NCBI RefSeq assembly: GCF_037076565.1
Contig: NZ_AP029028.1
Span: 496,001-560,000, forward strand
Source of the DNA: Herbaspirillum sp. DW155
GTDB taxonomy: Bacteria; Pseudomonadota; Gammaproteobacteria; Burkholderiales; Burkholderiaceae_D
Direction: 5' to 3'
DNA length: 64,000 bases
Position 1 is the stretch's first letter. Each line of letters begins with the position of its first letter. This document shows positions 44,857 through 54,900 of this stretch, piece by piece. The notes under the pieces were generated by a model. It was not told where the DNA came from. It was given only the letters and a program-made list of their open reading frames with translations, and did not search any database. The translations under genes and the position numbers were made by a program.

Positions 44857-46406
44857 TGCTTGGCTTTGAATAGTCTGTATTTGATTCCGAGGATCTCTTT
44901 GCTGCCAATCTCGGTAAAGCGCTCTCCGATCTTGGGGTAGAGGCACTTCACGATGTCCTGGAGATCGGCAGGATCGCCGTAGATCGGCAGGATGATTTGC
45001 GAATCGTCCCCGCCTGCCGCGCTTTCGATGAGCAAGTAGTCCGAATCGTAAAGGCCAATGGGGAACAGCCTGATACGGGTAATGTTCCGGGAGACCATGA
45101 TCGGCATGACGAATTCATTGGCTGAAATCGTCGGATCGGGTTTATCGATCAGCGACAACAATTCATTGAGTCCGGAGACCCAGGCCTGCGCAGCTTGCTG
45201 GCGGGCCGTTCCTTCCACCAGCATGGCGGCATCACCGGAGAGCGTATGCGTGAGCGTGGGGCCAACCGGGAACTGGCGATTGTGGATATTGGCGATATTG
45301 CATACCAGGAGAACGACCAGCAGAGCGTAGCGCAACGCAATATTGCTGATCGATTGCTTATACCTGGCATAGCCCATCAGTGCGCCAAACAGAATGATGG
45401 GGATGTAGTAGCTATGGTAATGCGTGGCATACCCGGTCTTTTCCGCTCCGCCGACGGTGAGCAGCAGATTGGGAGCGAGAAACGCCAGTGCCAGCAACAG
45501 ATATTTTTTGTTCCCGAACAGCAAGACAAGCATCGGCAGCAGAACCACCAGCAATTCGCGCGTCATCATCGACAGCGGCGATGAGAGGTCGAAGATGGTC
45601 CGCACATTCGCCATCATGGCGCTCAGGCTGGTCGTGCTTGCATACAGGCTGTTCTGAAAAACCTTGCTCCACAGCACGTAATATCCTATGGCAAGCAATC
45701 CGGCACCAATGGTGAGCAGACGGTACGCTTTCTTGTCCTTGGTATCGAAAGCCGAAAGATAAATGGCCAGTGCGCCAATCATCAAGGAAGAGCGTTCACT
45801 GACCAGGGCAGCACAGATGATGACCGCCACCGAGGCAATCCAGCATGCGCGCCGTTCATTCTCCAGATGCAGGTAGTAATAGAAGAGCGCCAACGGAATG
45901 AACAGGCGATCAAAATAATATTGGCCGGAGATGGCGCCCACCAGTGGCGTGAAGCTCACCAGCAGAAGAGCAAACAGGCCGATTTCGATCAGGTTGAATT
46001 TTTGCTTCCTGGCAATGAGCAGGGCAGCGGCAAAGATCCCGTAGACGCTCAGGGCGTTGACCACTGCCGCGACTGCCGCGAAGTCATTGGTCAGCCGTCC
46101 ACCTATCCAGGCGATGGGGAAGGCCAGTCCGTAGGAATGCCAGCGAAAAAAAGAGGCCTGCTCATAGGTATTCAACAAGGCACTCGAGCAGACGCCCGCT
46201 GCCGTCTTGGTGAGATCGAAGACGGGATAGGCAGCGGCAAATACGCTGGAGCGCATGTCGTTGAAACGGTAAATATGTTTCAACAAATCCACGTAACCGG
46301 CAGTATCCCCGGCCAGATGAAGCGCCCGCACGTAATTCAGTTTGGCCAGGAAGGTGATGATGAGCAGTGACGCAACGCCGCCGGCAATCAGCTTTAAGTA
46401 CTTCAT
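44853..46406 (-). CDS. Polytopic membrane protein, probable GT-C (Gtr-type specific glycosyltransferase)
   Basis: The 517-residue protein has about ten membrane segments (first SLLIITFLAKL region, residues 8-25) and a soluble C-terminal part of about 130 residues. It lies between a gtrA-like and a gtrB-like gene, with 4-base overlaps on both sides, exactly where the serotype-specific transferase sits in gtr modification cassettes. Such proteins share little sequence, so the call rests mainly on position and topology. Base composition is lower in GC than the flanking housekeeping genes. Confidence 0.72.
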   Translation of the reverse strand: MKYLKLIAGGVASLLIITFLAKLNYVRALHLAGDTAGYVDLLKHIYRFNDMRSSVFAAAYPVFDLTKTAAGVCSSALLNTYEQASFFRWHSYGLAFPIAWIGGRLTNDFAAVAAVVNALSVYGIFAAALLIARKQKFNLIEIGLFALLLVSFTPLVGAISGQYYFDRLFIPLALFYYYLHLENERRACWIASVAVIICAALVSERSSLMIGALAIYLSAFDTKDKKAYRLLTIGAGLLAIGYYVLWSKVFQNSLYASTTSLSAMMANVRTIFDLSSPLSMMTRELLVVLLPMLVLLFGNKKYLLLALAFLAPNLLLTVGGAEKTGYATHYHSYYIPIILFGALMGYARYKQSISNIALRYALLVVLLVCNIANIHNRQFPVGPTLTHTLSGDAAMLVEGTARQQAAQAWVSGLNELLSLIDKPDPTISANEFVMPIMVSRNITRIRLFPIGLYDSDYLLIESAAGGDDSQIILPIYGDPADLQDIVKCLYPKIGERFTEIGSKEILGIKYRLFKAKQ

Positions 46407-46780
46407 TTTTTGAAAATAACCAATCGACTTACGCCAAAAACAATAACCGGTACGAGACCGTAACTGAGCAATGCTGAGACGTACCGCGGACAGTAGGCAT
46501 TTAGCTGATGCAAGATAGCGTAATTCAATAACATGGCCGCCAATTGCATGGCTGCGAACTGGCCGAACGACTTGAGCGCGTATTCTTTATGAAAGACGAA
46601 TTTGCAATTCAGGTGGAACGACAGCGGGATGGCCAGAATGTATGAAACCAGCACCGAGGCAAAATCATTTCCCGTGAAAGAGAAGGCGATCAGATACAGG
46701 ACGTACGCCGTTGTGGTGACCAGTACGCCTGTCACGCCGAATCTGACGAGTGTCTTGAATTCTGCAACCTTGTTTTGCAC
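46403..46780 (-). CDS. gtrA: GtrA-like membrane protein (putative flippase)
   Basis: This 125-residue, four-helix protein has the GtrA features LVRFGVTGVLVTTTAYVLYL, LSFHLNCKFVFHKEY and a terminal VIVFGVSRLVIFKK. It opens a three-gene gtrA / GT-C / gtrB set. The start is GTG at 46780 with GGAA about 8 bases before. An AT-rich stretch upstream may hold the promoter. Confidence 0.88.
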   Translation of the reverse strand: MQNKVAEFKTLVRFGVTGVLVTTTAYVLYLIAFSFTGNDFASVLVSYILAIPLSFHLNCKFVFHKEYALKSFGQFAAMQLAAMLLNYAILHQLNAYCPRYVSALLSYGLVPVIVFGVSRLVIFKK

Positions 46781-47110
46781 AAGAAAGTTCCGCTACTTAT
46801 AAAATTTTGCAATTCTACATATGTTTACCGGCCACATCGCAATTTCTGTCCAGATCAGTGCCTGGACGAGGCTGAACTGCCATTCATTGAGCGCGCCTCG
46901 TGTGTCCGGATGAGCCCGGAGCGTAACTGACATGCGCAGAGTCGTGGGTGGAAAATACTGACGCTGGCAAAACGAAACGCCAATTCTTGTGTTTTTTGGC
47001 AACAAGCCGGGCCCTCTTGGTGGCCTTCGGCATATGACATTACGCCGGCGCCCCGGTGGCGCTGCGGCGTCAGACTGCCTCTTCTCAGATGGGGAGTGCC
47101 GCTCCTGCCC
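46781..47110. other. Gene-free region between the gtrA-like gene and the interrupted methyltransferase
   Basis: No credible gene is seen in these 330 bases. It holds the AT-rich possible promoter at the left edge and a strong nested hairpin at 47042-47070 (ACGCCG...CGGCGT enclosing GCGCC...GGCGC) without a T-run, perhaps an end-of-transcript structure for the methyltransferase gene. Confidence 0.5.
46796..46801 (-). promoter_or_regulatory. Possible -10 box for the gtr-rfb operon
   Basis: On the - strand TATAAG lies 16 bases before the GTG of the gtrA-like gene in a very AT-rich stretch (46795-46820). No -35 at normal distance is good; TAAACA is at a spacing of 20. Weak call. Confidence 0.3.
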
Positions 47111-47792
47111 TCAGGCCAGGGCACGAAACGCCACGGAGACCGGATATTCGACCGCATGCATCGAGAGGGTCTTGAAGCCTGCACGCATGATGTAGGTCCA
47201 TGCGTCCGCCCCGAACTCGGTTTGCACCATGAAGTCATCTGTGCCGGTGTTGTAGTCGCCGTGAAAGCTTTTTTTTCATTCCGGTCCTGTTTCTGGTCAT
47301 CCTGTCTACGATGACCGGAACCGTAAAGCAAAGCGCGCCGCCCGGGTTCAATACACGTCTGCATTCCTGCAGCGCGTGGACGGGATTGGGAACGTGCTCC
47401 AATGTGTCGGAGTGAACCACCAGGTCAAAGGACGCGTCCGGATAAGGAATAGCATGAATGTCGACCTGGAGATATTCCCCGAACACATGATGCGGAAACC
47501 GACGCAGCGCCTGAGTGAGGTTGCCGGCCTCATTGATTTCCAGTATCGAAAACTTTTCGGCGTCCTTGCTGGAAGCAAAGGCCAGCAGCGTATCGGTGGT
47601 ACCAATGTGATGGCGGATGGCATCCGCCAATGCGATCGACCGAAGATTGGCGCCGCACTGCGTGCAAGCCTCTCCCTGTTGCCTGTTGATATAGCCGGCT
47701 TCGTATTCGGACAACTGCCAGTCATTGGTCAGTTCATCCCAGAGAATTGTACGGGCTTCGAAATGTTCTCCGCCGCAGACTGTGCATTTCAT
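47111..47792 (-). pseudogene. SAM-dependent methyltransferase with a frameshift at an A8 tract (disrupted or phase-variable)
   Basis: The first 170 residues form a class I methyltransferase preceded by a small CxxC zinc-like segment (MKCTVCGG, CTQCG): FSILEINEAGNLT, PYPDASFDLVVHSDTLEHV, GGALCFTVP. After RTGM the frame runs through eight A (47271-47278 on the - strand) and ends early at 47235. Reading with seven A continues SFHGDYNTGTDDFMVQTEFG to a stop at 47111, the normal family ending, for about 226 residues. So one base separates an intact from a broken gene: a true pseudogene, a slippage site, a phase switch, or a sequencing error. Confidence 0.8.
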
Positions 47793-47968
47793 GGTGTGTA
47801 GTTATGAAAAAGATGCGAAATTTTACACGCTATTGCATAGCCCCTCGTCGGGAAGTTCTCCCTTTTGCCCATGCAATGGGCGGATCGGTACCGTTTGATC
47901 CGGTCGGGATGAGCTTGCAGCGCTGGCAAGGGGCGGTCCCGGGCGCCCCTCGGCCGCGCCCGCAGACA

Positions 47969-49372
47969 TTATTTACTTGGCGTGCGCTCGACGGTGCCAA
48001 GGTAGTTGCATAACCAGAGATCGATTGTCTTGCCCTGGAACAGCACAGAAGGCGGACCTTTGCGTTTGATGTTGCCCCAAACGCCCACGTGGGTGCCGAA
48101 CGGAGCGCCCGGTCCGTACCACGCATAAGAAACTTCAAGCTTGGCCGCGAGCTTTTTGGGTGGAGCGAGCTCCAGTGCGATGGTGGTCGCGTTGGGGAAG
48201 GAAACCTTCTTGATCGGGATGTCGGCGCCGTTGGCTTTTACGCGGAATCCATACTGAGACGCCTGTTCGATCTGCGACACGTCGATCTCCGGCTTGCCGA
48301 AGCCGGACATGGGCTGCGATACCTTCAGCGAGATGGTCGAACCCTCGATTTTTCCAGAGAGGATCCGGAACGGCTCCCAGGTCTTCCCTTCAACGAGCGT
48401 GACATATTTGGCCAAGCCCTCGACTTCACCATATTGCGCATAGCCCATTCCGGTATTGTGCACGTTGTCGCCTTCGGCAATCGGGTAGGGGTAACGTGGA
48501 TTGACAAGATGAACGCGAGACGCATGGGCCACGGCAAAGTCCAGCTGTCGCAGCGTATTGGCCGCCTGCACGTTCATGTCGGAGACGCCGCCGAACATGT
48601 CGGTGAAATAGTGGAGCGGTTTGTGTGTCCCGCCGTTGCCCTCATTGAGTGCCAGCTTGTCGAATGCTGCGACCATTTCCTTGAGTTGAGCGTAATAGTC
48701 GAAATCGTCAGTGGGAGAAAAAACGCCGTGGGTCCAGCCCACGCCTAGCCACCGGGTCTGTTTTCCATTGGCCTCATTGATTGCCGCGACCTTCTTGACG
48801 GCCTTGACCATCACCTCCCATGGCTGCGTGCCTGGCTGTAGTTGTTTCCAGGTGTACCCTGGATAGGCCATCCCGGCATCGACCACCTTGAATGGCGAAT
48901 AGCCGTTTTTCTTGCTCAGTTTGACAAACGATCGCGCGGCGATATTTCCGATGTTCCCGGTGGCATTGTTGCTGCTTCCCGTCACCGTATTGTTCCAATT
49001 GAGCTCTTCGAGGTCGCCGTACTGCTCGGCCACCCATGGCAGGCTGATCGCTGGCAGCAGGGTATTGGTGTTTTTGGCCTTCGGGGCGAATGCATATCCC
49101 GGTCCATCGTCCGGTATCAGACCGGAAGAACTGATCGCCACCGATTGTGAGCGCCAGGACTGCCCGTAACTGATGAAGGCATTCATGACAGCGGATTCAT
49201 CTGCGACCGCGCCCTTGTATCTGATCCGGTTCTTCTCGAAGGCCGGCGTGCGCAAGCTGGCTGCCGCACTCGACGGGTTTTTCGGTGCTGCATGCACAGC
49301 AGGTTCATTTGCGAGTGCCATGGTGGATGACAGGAACAGCACGGCAAAAATCGACAGGGTAGGCGGTGTCAT
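47969..49372 (-). CDS. Secreted SGNH-hydrolase / sialate O-acetylesterase-like protein
   Basis: The 467-residue protein has a signal peptide (about 1-21, STMALA then NEP). G70-Q-S72 in ISYGQSW fits the SGNH nucleophile block, WLGVGWTHGVFSPTDDFDYY fits the W-x-QGE-like block of sialate esterases, and D302-x2-H305 (GDNVHNTGMGYAQYGE) fits block V. A beta-rich C-terminal part (about 330-467) follows. It could remove acyl groups from extracellular glycan; acyltransferases are encoded nearby. Substrate unknown. It lies 2 bases downstream of the WbpV-like gene on the same strand. Confidence 0.7.
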   Translation of the reverse strand: MTPPTLSIFAVLFLSSTMALANEPAVHAAPKNPSSAAASLRTPAFEKNRIRYKGAVADESAVMNAFISYGQSWRSQSVAISSSGLIPDDGPGYAFAPKAKNTNTLLPAISLPWVAEQYGDLEELNWNNTVTGSSNNATGNIGNIAARSFVKLSKKNGYSPFKVVDAGMAYPGYTWKQLQPGTQPWEVMVKAVKKVAAINEANGKQTRWLGVGWTHGVFSPTDDFDYYAQLKEMVAAFDKLALNEGNGGTHKPLHYFTDMFGGVSDMNVQAANTLRQLDFAVAHASRVHLVNPRYPYPIAEGDNVHNTGMGYAQYGEVEGLAKYVTLVEGKTWEPFRILSGKIEGSTISLKVSQPMSGFGKPEIDVSQIEQASQYGFRVKANGADIPIKKVSFPNATTIALELAPPKKLAAKLEVSYAWYGPGAPFGTHVGVWGNIKRKGPPSVLFQGKTIDLWLCNYLGTVERTPSK

Positions 49373-49374
49373 TG

Positions 49375-50346
49375 TTATTTGGATTGGTTTGTTGAGGAGA
49401 ATACATCTGCCAGAGCTCTGAGCGCCGCGTCAGTGGAAGCGGGAGGGTGCCATTGCAGTAACTGAAGCGTCTTGTCCTGGTTGACTTGCAGTGATCCGCA
49501 CAGCCGCTGCATGACACTACGCTTGCCGGTGGCGGCTGCGGCGAACTGCAGCCAGCAGAGCGGTACCGGCAGCAAACGTGATGGCACACCCAGTGCCCGC
49601 GCGATGCGCGTGAGTAGCTCGGCAGTTGACAGATCAGTCCCGTCACTGACAAGGAAAACCTGGTTCCGCGCAGCCGGATGGTGCAAGCAGACGGTGATCA
49701 GGTCAACCAGGTTGTCGAGGGCCACGATGCTGCGTCGGTTATGCGTTACCGCACCCAGCGGCAGCGGTATCCCTTTTCGCACCCAACGCATCATGCTCAG
49801 GAAATTGGCCTTCACCCCGGGACCATAGATCAGGACCGGCCGGATGATCGTCACGTCCATGGCGCCCTGCCGTGCCAGTTGCAGCAAGCCCTGTTCGGCT
49901 TCCAGTTTCGAGATGCCGTAAGGATCTGCCGGGGCCGGGATATCGTCGGCCGTGAAGGGATGGCCGGCGCGCGTGTGCTCCCCATTGACCTTGATCGAGC
50001 TGAGGAAGACGAAGCGCTTCACGCCCGCCGCCTGGGCCTGGCGCGCCAGGTTGAGCGTGCCATCGACATTGCAGCGGCGGAATTCCTGCAGCGGGTCGGC
50101 TGCCTTTTCCTGCATCACGTGTACCCGCGCGGCACAATGCACCACCACGTCCACGTGGGCGAGCGCAGCACGCCAGTCGGTGTGCGCATCGAGGGCGCCG
50201 CCCCGCACCACTTCCACGGCGGCGGGAGCGTCCCAGCCTGCGCTGTCGCGCAATGATGCACGTACGGCATAGCTGGAGGAGGTAGCGAGGTGGCGGACAA
50301 GCGCGCTGCCGACAAAACCGGAGGCGCCCGTGACAAGGATGCGCAT
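49375..50346 (-). CDS. NAD-dependent epimerase/reductase, WbpV/WreQ-like (UDP-4-keto-6-deoxy-HexNAc 4-reductase)
   Basis: This 323-residue SDR has ILVTGASGFVGSALVRHL, VVHCAARVHVMQEKA, FLSSIKVNGEHT, catalytic YGISKLEAE, and IIRPVLIYGPGVKANF, a set typical of WbpV/WbiG-type enzymes of O-antigen clusters that reduce the product of WbpM to UDP-QuiNAc or UDP-FucNAc. A WbpM-type enzyme and a phosphoglycosyl transferase are at the other end of the cluster. The ATG at 50346 starts the first beta strand; the frame before it is unconserved. Confidence 0.83.
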   Translation of the reverse strand: MRILVTGASGFVGSALVRHLATSSSYAVRASLRDSAGWDAPAAVEVVRGGALDAHTDWRAALAHVDVVVHCAARVHVMQEKAADPLQEFRRCNVDGTLNLARQAQAAGVKRFVFLSSIKVNGEHTRAGHPFTADDIPAPADPYGISKLEAEQGLLQLARQGAMDVTIIRPVLIYGPGVKANFLSMMRWVRKGIPLPLGAVTHNRRSIVALDNLVDLITVCLHHPAARNQVFLVSDGTDLSTAELLTRIARALGVPSRLLPVPLCWLQFAAAATGKRSVMQRLCGSLQVNQDKTLQLLQWHPPASTDAALRALADVFSSTNQSK

Positions 50347-50411
50347 GACGGGGATAAGGTGCGGACCGAAGATGAACGAAGCCGAGATACTAGCACCGTT
50401 GACCACGTAAA

Positions 50412-50487
50412 ACGCCCCCGACCACGCTGGTGGCAGAGCCAGCGCCATCGGGGGCGTGTGCGGCGCGGACCGGGCAAGCGGTCCGCG
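50412..50487 (-). terminator. Terminator region after the outer-membrane lipoprotein gene of the RND operon
   Basis: Two hairpins follow the stop at 50501. CGCGGACCG / CGGTCCGCG (50464-50487) comes first; then ACGCCCCCGA / TCGGGGGCGT (50412-50421, 50448-50457), with an inner GCTGG/CCAGC stem, is followed on the - strand by TTTT. The second looks like a real rho-independent terminator. Confidence 0.65.
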
Positions 50488-50500
50488 TGGCCTGTTGTTG

Positions 50501-51958
50501 CTATCTGGCAGCTTGCGCAGGTGTGGTATTTTCCTGTAACCCGCCACCCAACGCCTTGTACAAATCAATCGCATTGTTCAACCGCAACTGCCGCGCCTGA
50601 ATCAAGGACTGCTGCGCCGAGAACAGATCACGCTGCGCATCGAGCTGATCCAGCGACGACGCGATGCCATTCTTGAAGCGCAGGTCGGTCAGGTTCCGGC
50701 GTTCCTGCTGCGCGACGAGGAAGGCCTCCTGCGCTTTCACCTGATCGTCCAGCGCACCGCGCGCCACCAGCGCATCGGCCACCTCGCGGAAGGCCGTCTG
50801 GATGGTCTTTTCGTAGGTCACCACAGCCTGGTTCTTGCGTACTTCGGCCAGATCCAGATTGGCGCTGTTGCGGCCGTAGTTGAAGATCGGCAGCGACAGC
50901 GACGGACCAAAGCTCCACGCACCCGAACCCGACTCGAACAAGCCCCCCAGTGTGTTGCTGGCACTACCGTAGCTGCCCGTCAGCGTGATGCTAGGGAAGA
51001 AGGCTGCGCGCGCCGCACCGATGTTGGCATTGGCCGCCAGCAGGCTCTGCTCGGCCGAGCGGATGTCCGGACGATTGGTCAGCAGATCCGAGGGAAGGCC
51101 GGCCGGTATGTCGGTGACGATCTTTTCATCCGACAGCAGTTGCGCCGGCGGCAGATTGCCCACCTTCTTGCCGACCAGGAGCGTCAATGCATTCTCGGCC
51201 TGCGCCCGCTGGCGCTCCAGCTGCGCCTTGGAAACCCGGGCCGATTCCACCAGCGTCTGTGACAGCCGGTAATCCAACGCCGAACTGGCGCCCACGTCAA
51301 AGCTCTTTTTCGCCAGCGCGAGGTTGGCTTCGCGCGACTGGAGCGTGTCATTGGCCAGCTGCAGCTGCTCCGCATAGGAACGCTCGGAGAGATAAGCCTG
51401 CGCCACCTGGGCAATCAGGCTGATCTGCGCCGACTTCTGCGCTTCTTCGGTGGCGAGATAGGTCGCCAGTGCCGCATCCTTGAGGCTGCGCACGCGACCG
51501 AAGAAGTCCAGCTCGTAGGCCGGAACGGCCAGTCCGACCTGATAGCTGTTGCTGATGACCGGTTGTCCCGTCAGCGACTGGCTGGCCGCCGTGCGGGTGC
51601 GCGCGGCATTGCCGCTCACGTTCAGGCCGGGCAGCAAATCGGCGCGGGCGATCTGGTACTGGGCACGCGCTTGCTCGATGTTGAGCACCGCCGTGCGCAG
51701 GTCACGGTTGTTCTCCAGGGCGGCTGCGATCAGCTGCTGCAGGCGCTCGTCGGGGAAGAACTGGCGCCAGCCCAGGTTCACCGCCTGCAGTTCGGCACGG
51801 CCAGCGGCATCGGCCGGATAGGAGGCTTCCACCGGCGCTTGCGGACGATCATAAGTGGGCGCCAGCGAGCAGCCCCCCAATACGCCGGCCACCATCAGCG
51901 CTGCGCACAATTGCAGCAGGCGAGGCGAGCGCGGCAACGACAGTTTGGTCATTGTCAT
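50501..51958 (-). CDS. oprM: RND efflux outer-membrane channel lipoprotein (OprM/NodT family)
   Basis: The 485-residue TolC-like channel has a lipoprotein signal with lipobox VLGGC (Cys at about residue 29), then SLAPTYDRP and two outer-membrane efflux repeats rich in Gln/Ala helices (NIEQARAQYQIARADLLPG, ERRNLTDLRFKNGIASSLD). It forms the outer-membrane part of the tripartite pump encoded with it. The start at 51958 overlaps the pump gene stop by four bases; an ATG at 51952 is possible. Confidence 0.93.
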   Translation of the reverse strand: MTMTKLSLPRSPRLLQLCAALMVAGVLGGCSLAPTYDRPQAPVEASYPADAAGRAELQAVNLGWRQFFPDERLQQLIAAALENNRDLRTAVLNIEQARAQYQIARADLLPGLNVSGNAARTRTAASQSLTGQPVISNSYQVGLAVPAYELDFFGRVRSLKDAALATYLATEEAQKSAQISLIAQVAQAYLSERSYAEQLQLANDTLQSREANLALAKKSFDVGASSALDYRLSQTLVESARVSKAQLERQRAQAENALTLLVGKKVGNLPPAQLLSDEKIVTDIPAGLPSDLLTNRPDIRSAEQSLLAANANIGAARAAFFPSITLTGSYGSASNTLGGLFESGSGAWSFGPSLSLPIFNYGRNSANLDLAEVRKNQAVVTYEKTIQTAFREVADALVARGALDDQVKAQEAFLVAQQERRNLTDLRFKNGIASSLDQLDAQRDLFSAQQSLIQARQLRLNNAIDLYKALGGGLQENTTPAQAAR

Positions 51959-54900
51959 TCTCCACTATCAATCTTGGGCGAGTGCTCGGCGTCAAACTTG
52001 CGCTGACGCTCGCTGCCCTTGAATACTTTGCGCACGACCACGAAGAAGATCGGCACCAGGAACACGGCCAGCACGGTGGCGGTAATCATGCCGCCCATGA
52101 CGCCGGTACCGATGGCGCGCTGGCTGGCCGAACCGGCACCAGAGGCGATGGCCAGCGGCAGCACACCGAGGATGAAGGCCAGCGAGGTCATGATGATCGG
52201 ACGGAAGCGCAGGTGTACCGCTTCCAGCGTCGCCTCGATCAGGCCCATGCCTTGCGCCTGCAGATCCTTGGCAAACTCGATGATCAGAATCGCGTTCTTG
52301 GCCGACAGACCCACCACCGCAATCATCCCCACCTTGAAGTACACGTCGTTGGGCATGGCGCGCAGCGTCACACCCAGCAGTGCACCGAGGATACCCAGCG
52401 GCACCACCAGCATCACCGCCAGCGGGATCGAGGTGCTTTCATACAAGGCCGCCAGCACCAGGAACACCGCGATCAGCGACAGGGCATACAGCGCGGGCGC
52501 CTGGTTGCCGGAGGTCTTTTCTTCCAGCGACTGGCCGGTCCATTCGAAACCGAAGCCCGGCGGCAGCTTGGTCACGAAGGATTCCATCTCGGCCATGGCT
52601 TCACCCGTACTGCGTCCGGGAGCGGCACCACCGGCGATCTTCATGGCCGGATAGCCGTTGTAGCGCACCAGCTGCACCGGGCCGTTGATCCACTTGGCCG
52701 TCACGAAGGCCGAGAACGGCACCATGCCACCGTTGGAGTTGCGGGCATACAAACCGGTCAGATCTTCAGGTTGCAGGCGGCGGTTGGCATCGGCCTGGAC
52801 GATCACGCGCTGCTGGCGGCCCATGTTGGGGAAATCGTTCACATAGGACGAACCCAGTGCCGTCGAGAGCACGCTGTTGATCGTCGAGAACGGCACGCCC
52901 AGCGCATTGGCCTTGTCGCGGTCGATGTCCAGTTGCAGCTGCGGCGCATCTTCCAGACCTTCCGGACGTACACCGGCCAGCACCTTGCTCTGCGCGGCCA
53001 TGCCCAGGACCTGGTTGCGTGCCTGCACCAGCGCAGCATGACCCAGGCCGGCACGATCCTGCAGACGGAACGTGAAACCGGTGGCGTTACCCAGTTCCGG
53101 AATCGGCGGCGGGTTCAGCGGGAACACGATCGCATCCTTGATCCGCGAGAAGGCACCGAAGGCCTTGCCGGCGATGGCATCGGCCGATTGCGACTTGTCA
53201 CGCTCGGACCAGTCCTTGAGCGGAGTGAACACCAGCGCTGCGTTCTGACCGTTACCGGAGAACGAATAACCCAGCACCGCAATGGCGTGTTCCACGGCCG
53301 GATCCTTGAGGTAGTACTGCTCGATCTGCTTGACCACCTCAAGGGTGCGTGCCGTGCTGGCGCCCGGCGGCAGCTGGACGTTGGTGATGATGTAGCCCTG
53401 GTCTTCGTTGGGCAGGAAGGAGGCCGGCAGGCGCACGTAGAGCAGACCCACGCAGGCCAGAATGACCACGTAGACGATCATGTAGCGGCCGGCCTTGGTC
53501 AGCATGCGGCCGATCAAGCCCTGATAGCCACTGGCGGTGGTGTTGAACTTGCGGTTGAACCAGCCGAAGAAGCCCTTCTTCTCGTGGTGGTGACCCTTTT
53601 CCACGGGTTTCAGGATGGTTGCGCACAGCGCCGGTGTGAGGGTGAAGGCCATCAGCACCGAGAACACCATGGAGGCCACCATCGACAGCGAGAACTGACG
53701 ATAGATCGCACCCACCGCACCCCCGAAGAAGGCCATCGGGATGAACACCGCGATCAGCACCAGGGTGATGCCGATGAGCGCACCGCTGATCTGGCCCATC
53801 GCCTTGCGGGTCGCTTCAGGCGGCGAGAGTCCTTCCTCGCTCATGATGCGTTCGACGTTTTCCACCACCACGATGGCATCGTCGACCAGAATACCGATGG
53901 CCAGCACCATGCCGAACATGGTCAGCACGTTGATCGAGAAGCCGAACAACAGCAGGGTGGCAAAGGTACCCAAGAGCGCCACCGGCACCACGATGGTGGG
54001 GATGATGGTGTAGCGGATGTTCTGCAGGAACAGGAACATCACCAGGAACACCAGCACGATGGCTTCGATCAGGGTCTTGACCACTTCCTCGATCGAGATC
54101 TTGACGAACTTGGAGGTGTCGTAGGGGATGGTGTACTTCACACCGGCCGGGAAGTACTTGGACAGTTCTTCCATCTTCTTGTGCACGGCCGTGGCGGTGC
54201 CCAGCGCATTGGCGGTGGGCGAGAGCTGCACGCCGATGAACGATGAAGGCTTGCCGTCCAGGCGACCGGAGGTGTCATAGCTCTGGCCACCCACTTCCAC
54301 CCTGGCCACGTCGCGCAGGCGCACGGTCGAGCCATTGGCATTGGCGCGCAGCACGATGTTGCCGAACTGCTCGGGCGAGGTCAGCTGGCCGTTGACCACC
54401 ACGGTCGCGGCAATCTGCTGGGTACCGGGGCTGGGCAGGGCGCCCAGGGTGCCACCGGCCACCAGCGCGTTCTGCGCGGTGATGGCGGCGGTCACATCGC
54501 CGGGCGTCAGGCTCAGGCCGATCAGCTTGTTCGGATCGATCCAGATGCGCATGGCGCGTTCGGTGCCGAACAGCTGTGCCTGGCCCACGCCGGGCACGCG
54601 CTTGATTTCGTTCAGGACATTGCGCGACAGATAGTCACCCAGCGCCACCGGATCGAGCTTGCCATCGGTGGAAGACAAGCCGATGAAGAGCAGGAAGTTC
54701 GAACGCGACTTGGTGACCTGCACGCCCTGTTGCGTCACGGCCGCCGGCAGGCGGGCCTCGACGCGCTTCAGGCGGTTCTGGACATCCACCGCCGCCAGGT
54801 CCGGATTGGTTTCGGGCGAGAAGGTGATGGTGATCTGCACCTGGCCGTTGGCCTGGCTTTGCGACTCGATGTATTGCAGGCCATCGGCGCCGTTCATTTC

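Noticed and set aside
46793..47005. 70-residue - strand frame upstream of the gtrA-like gene
   Set aside because: No family, no start signal, and it covers the AT-rich probable promoter region.
51952..54246. 764-residue + strand frame, very rich in His, Gln, Arg and Gly
   Set aside because: It is antisense to the intact acrB gene; the composition is the usual shadow of GC-rich coding DNA and no domain is visible.
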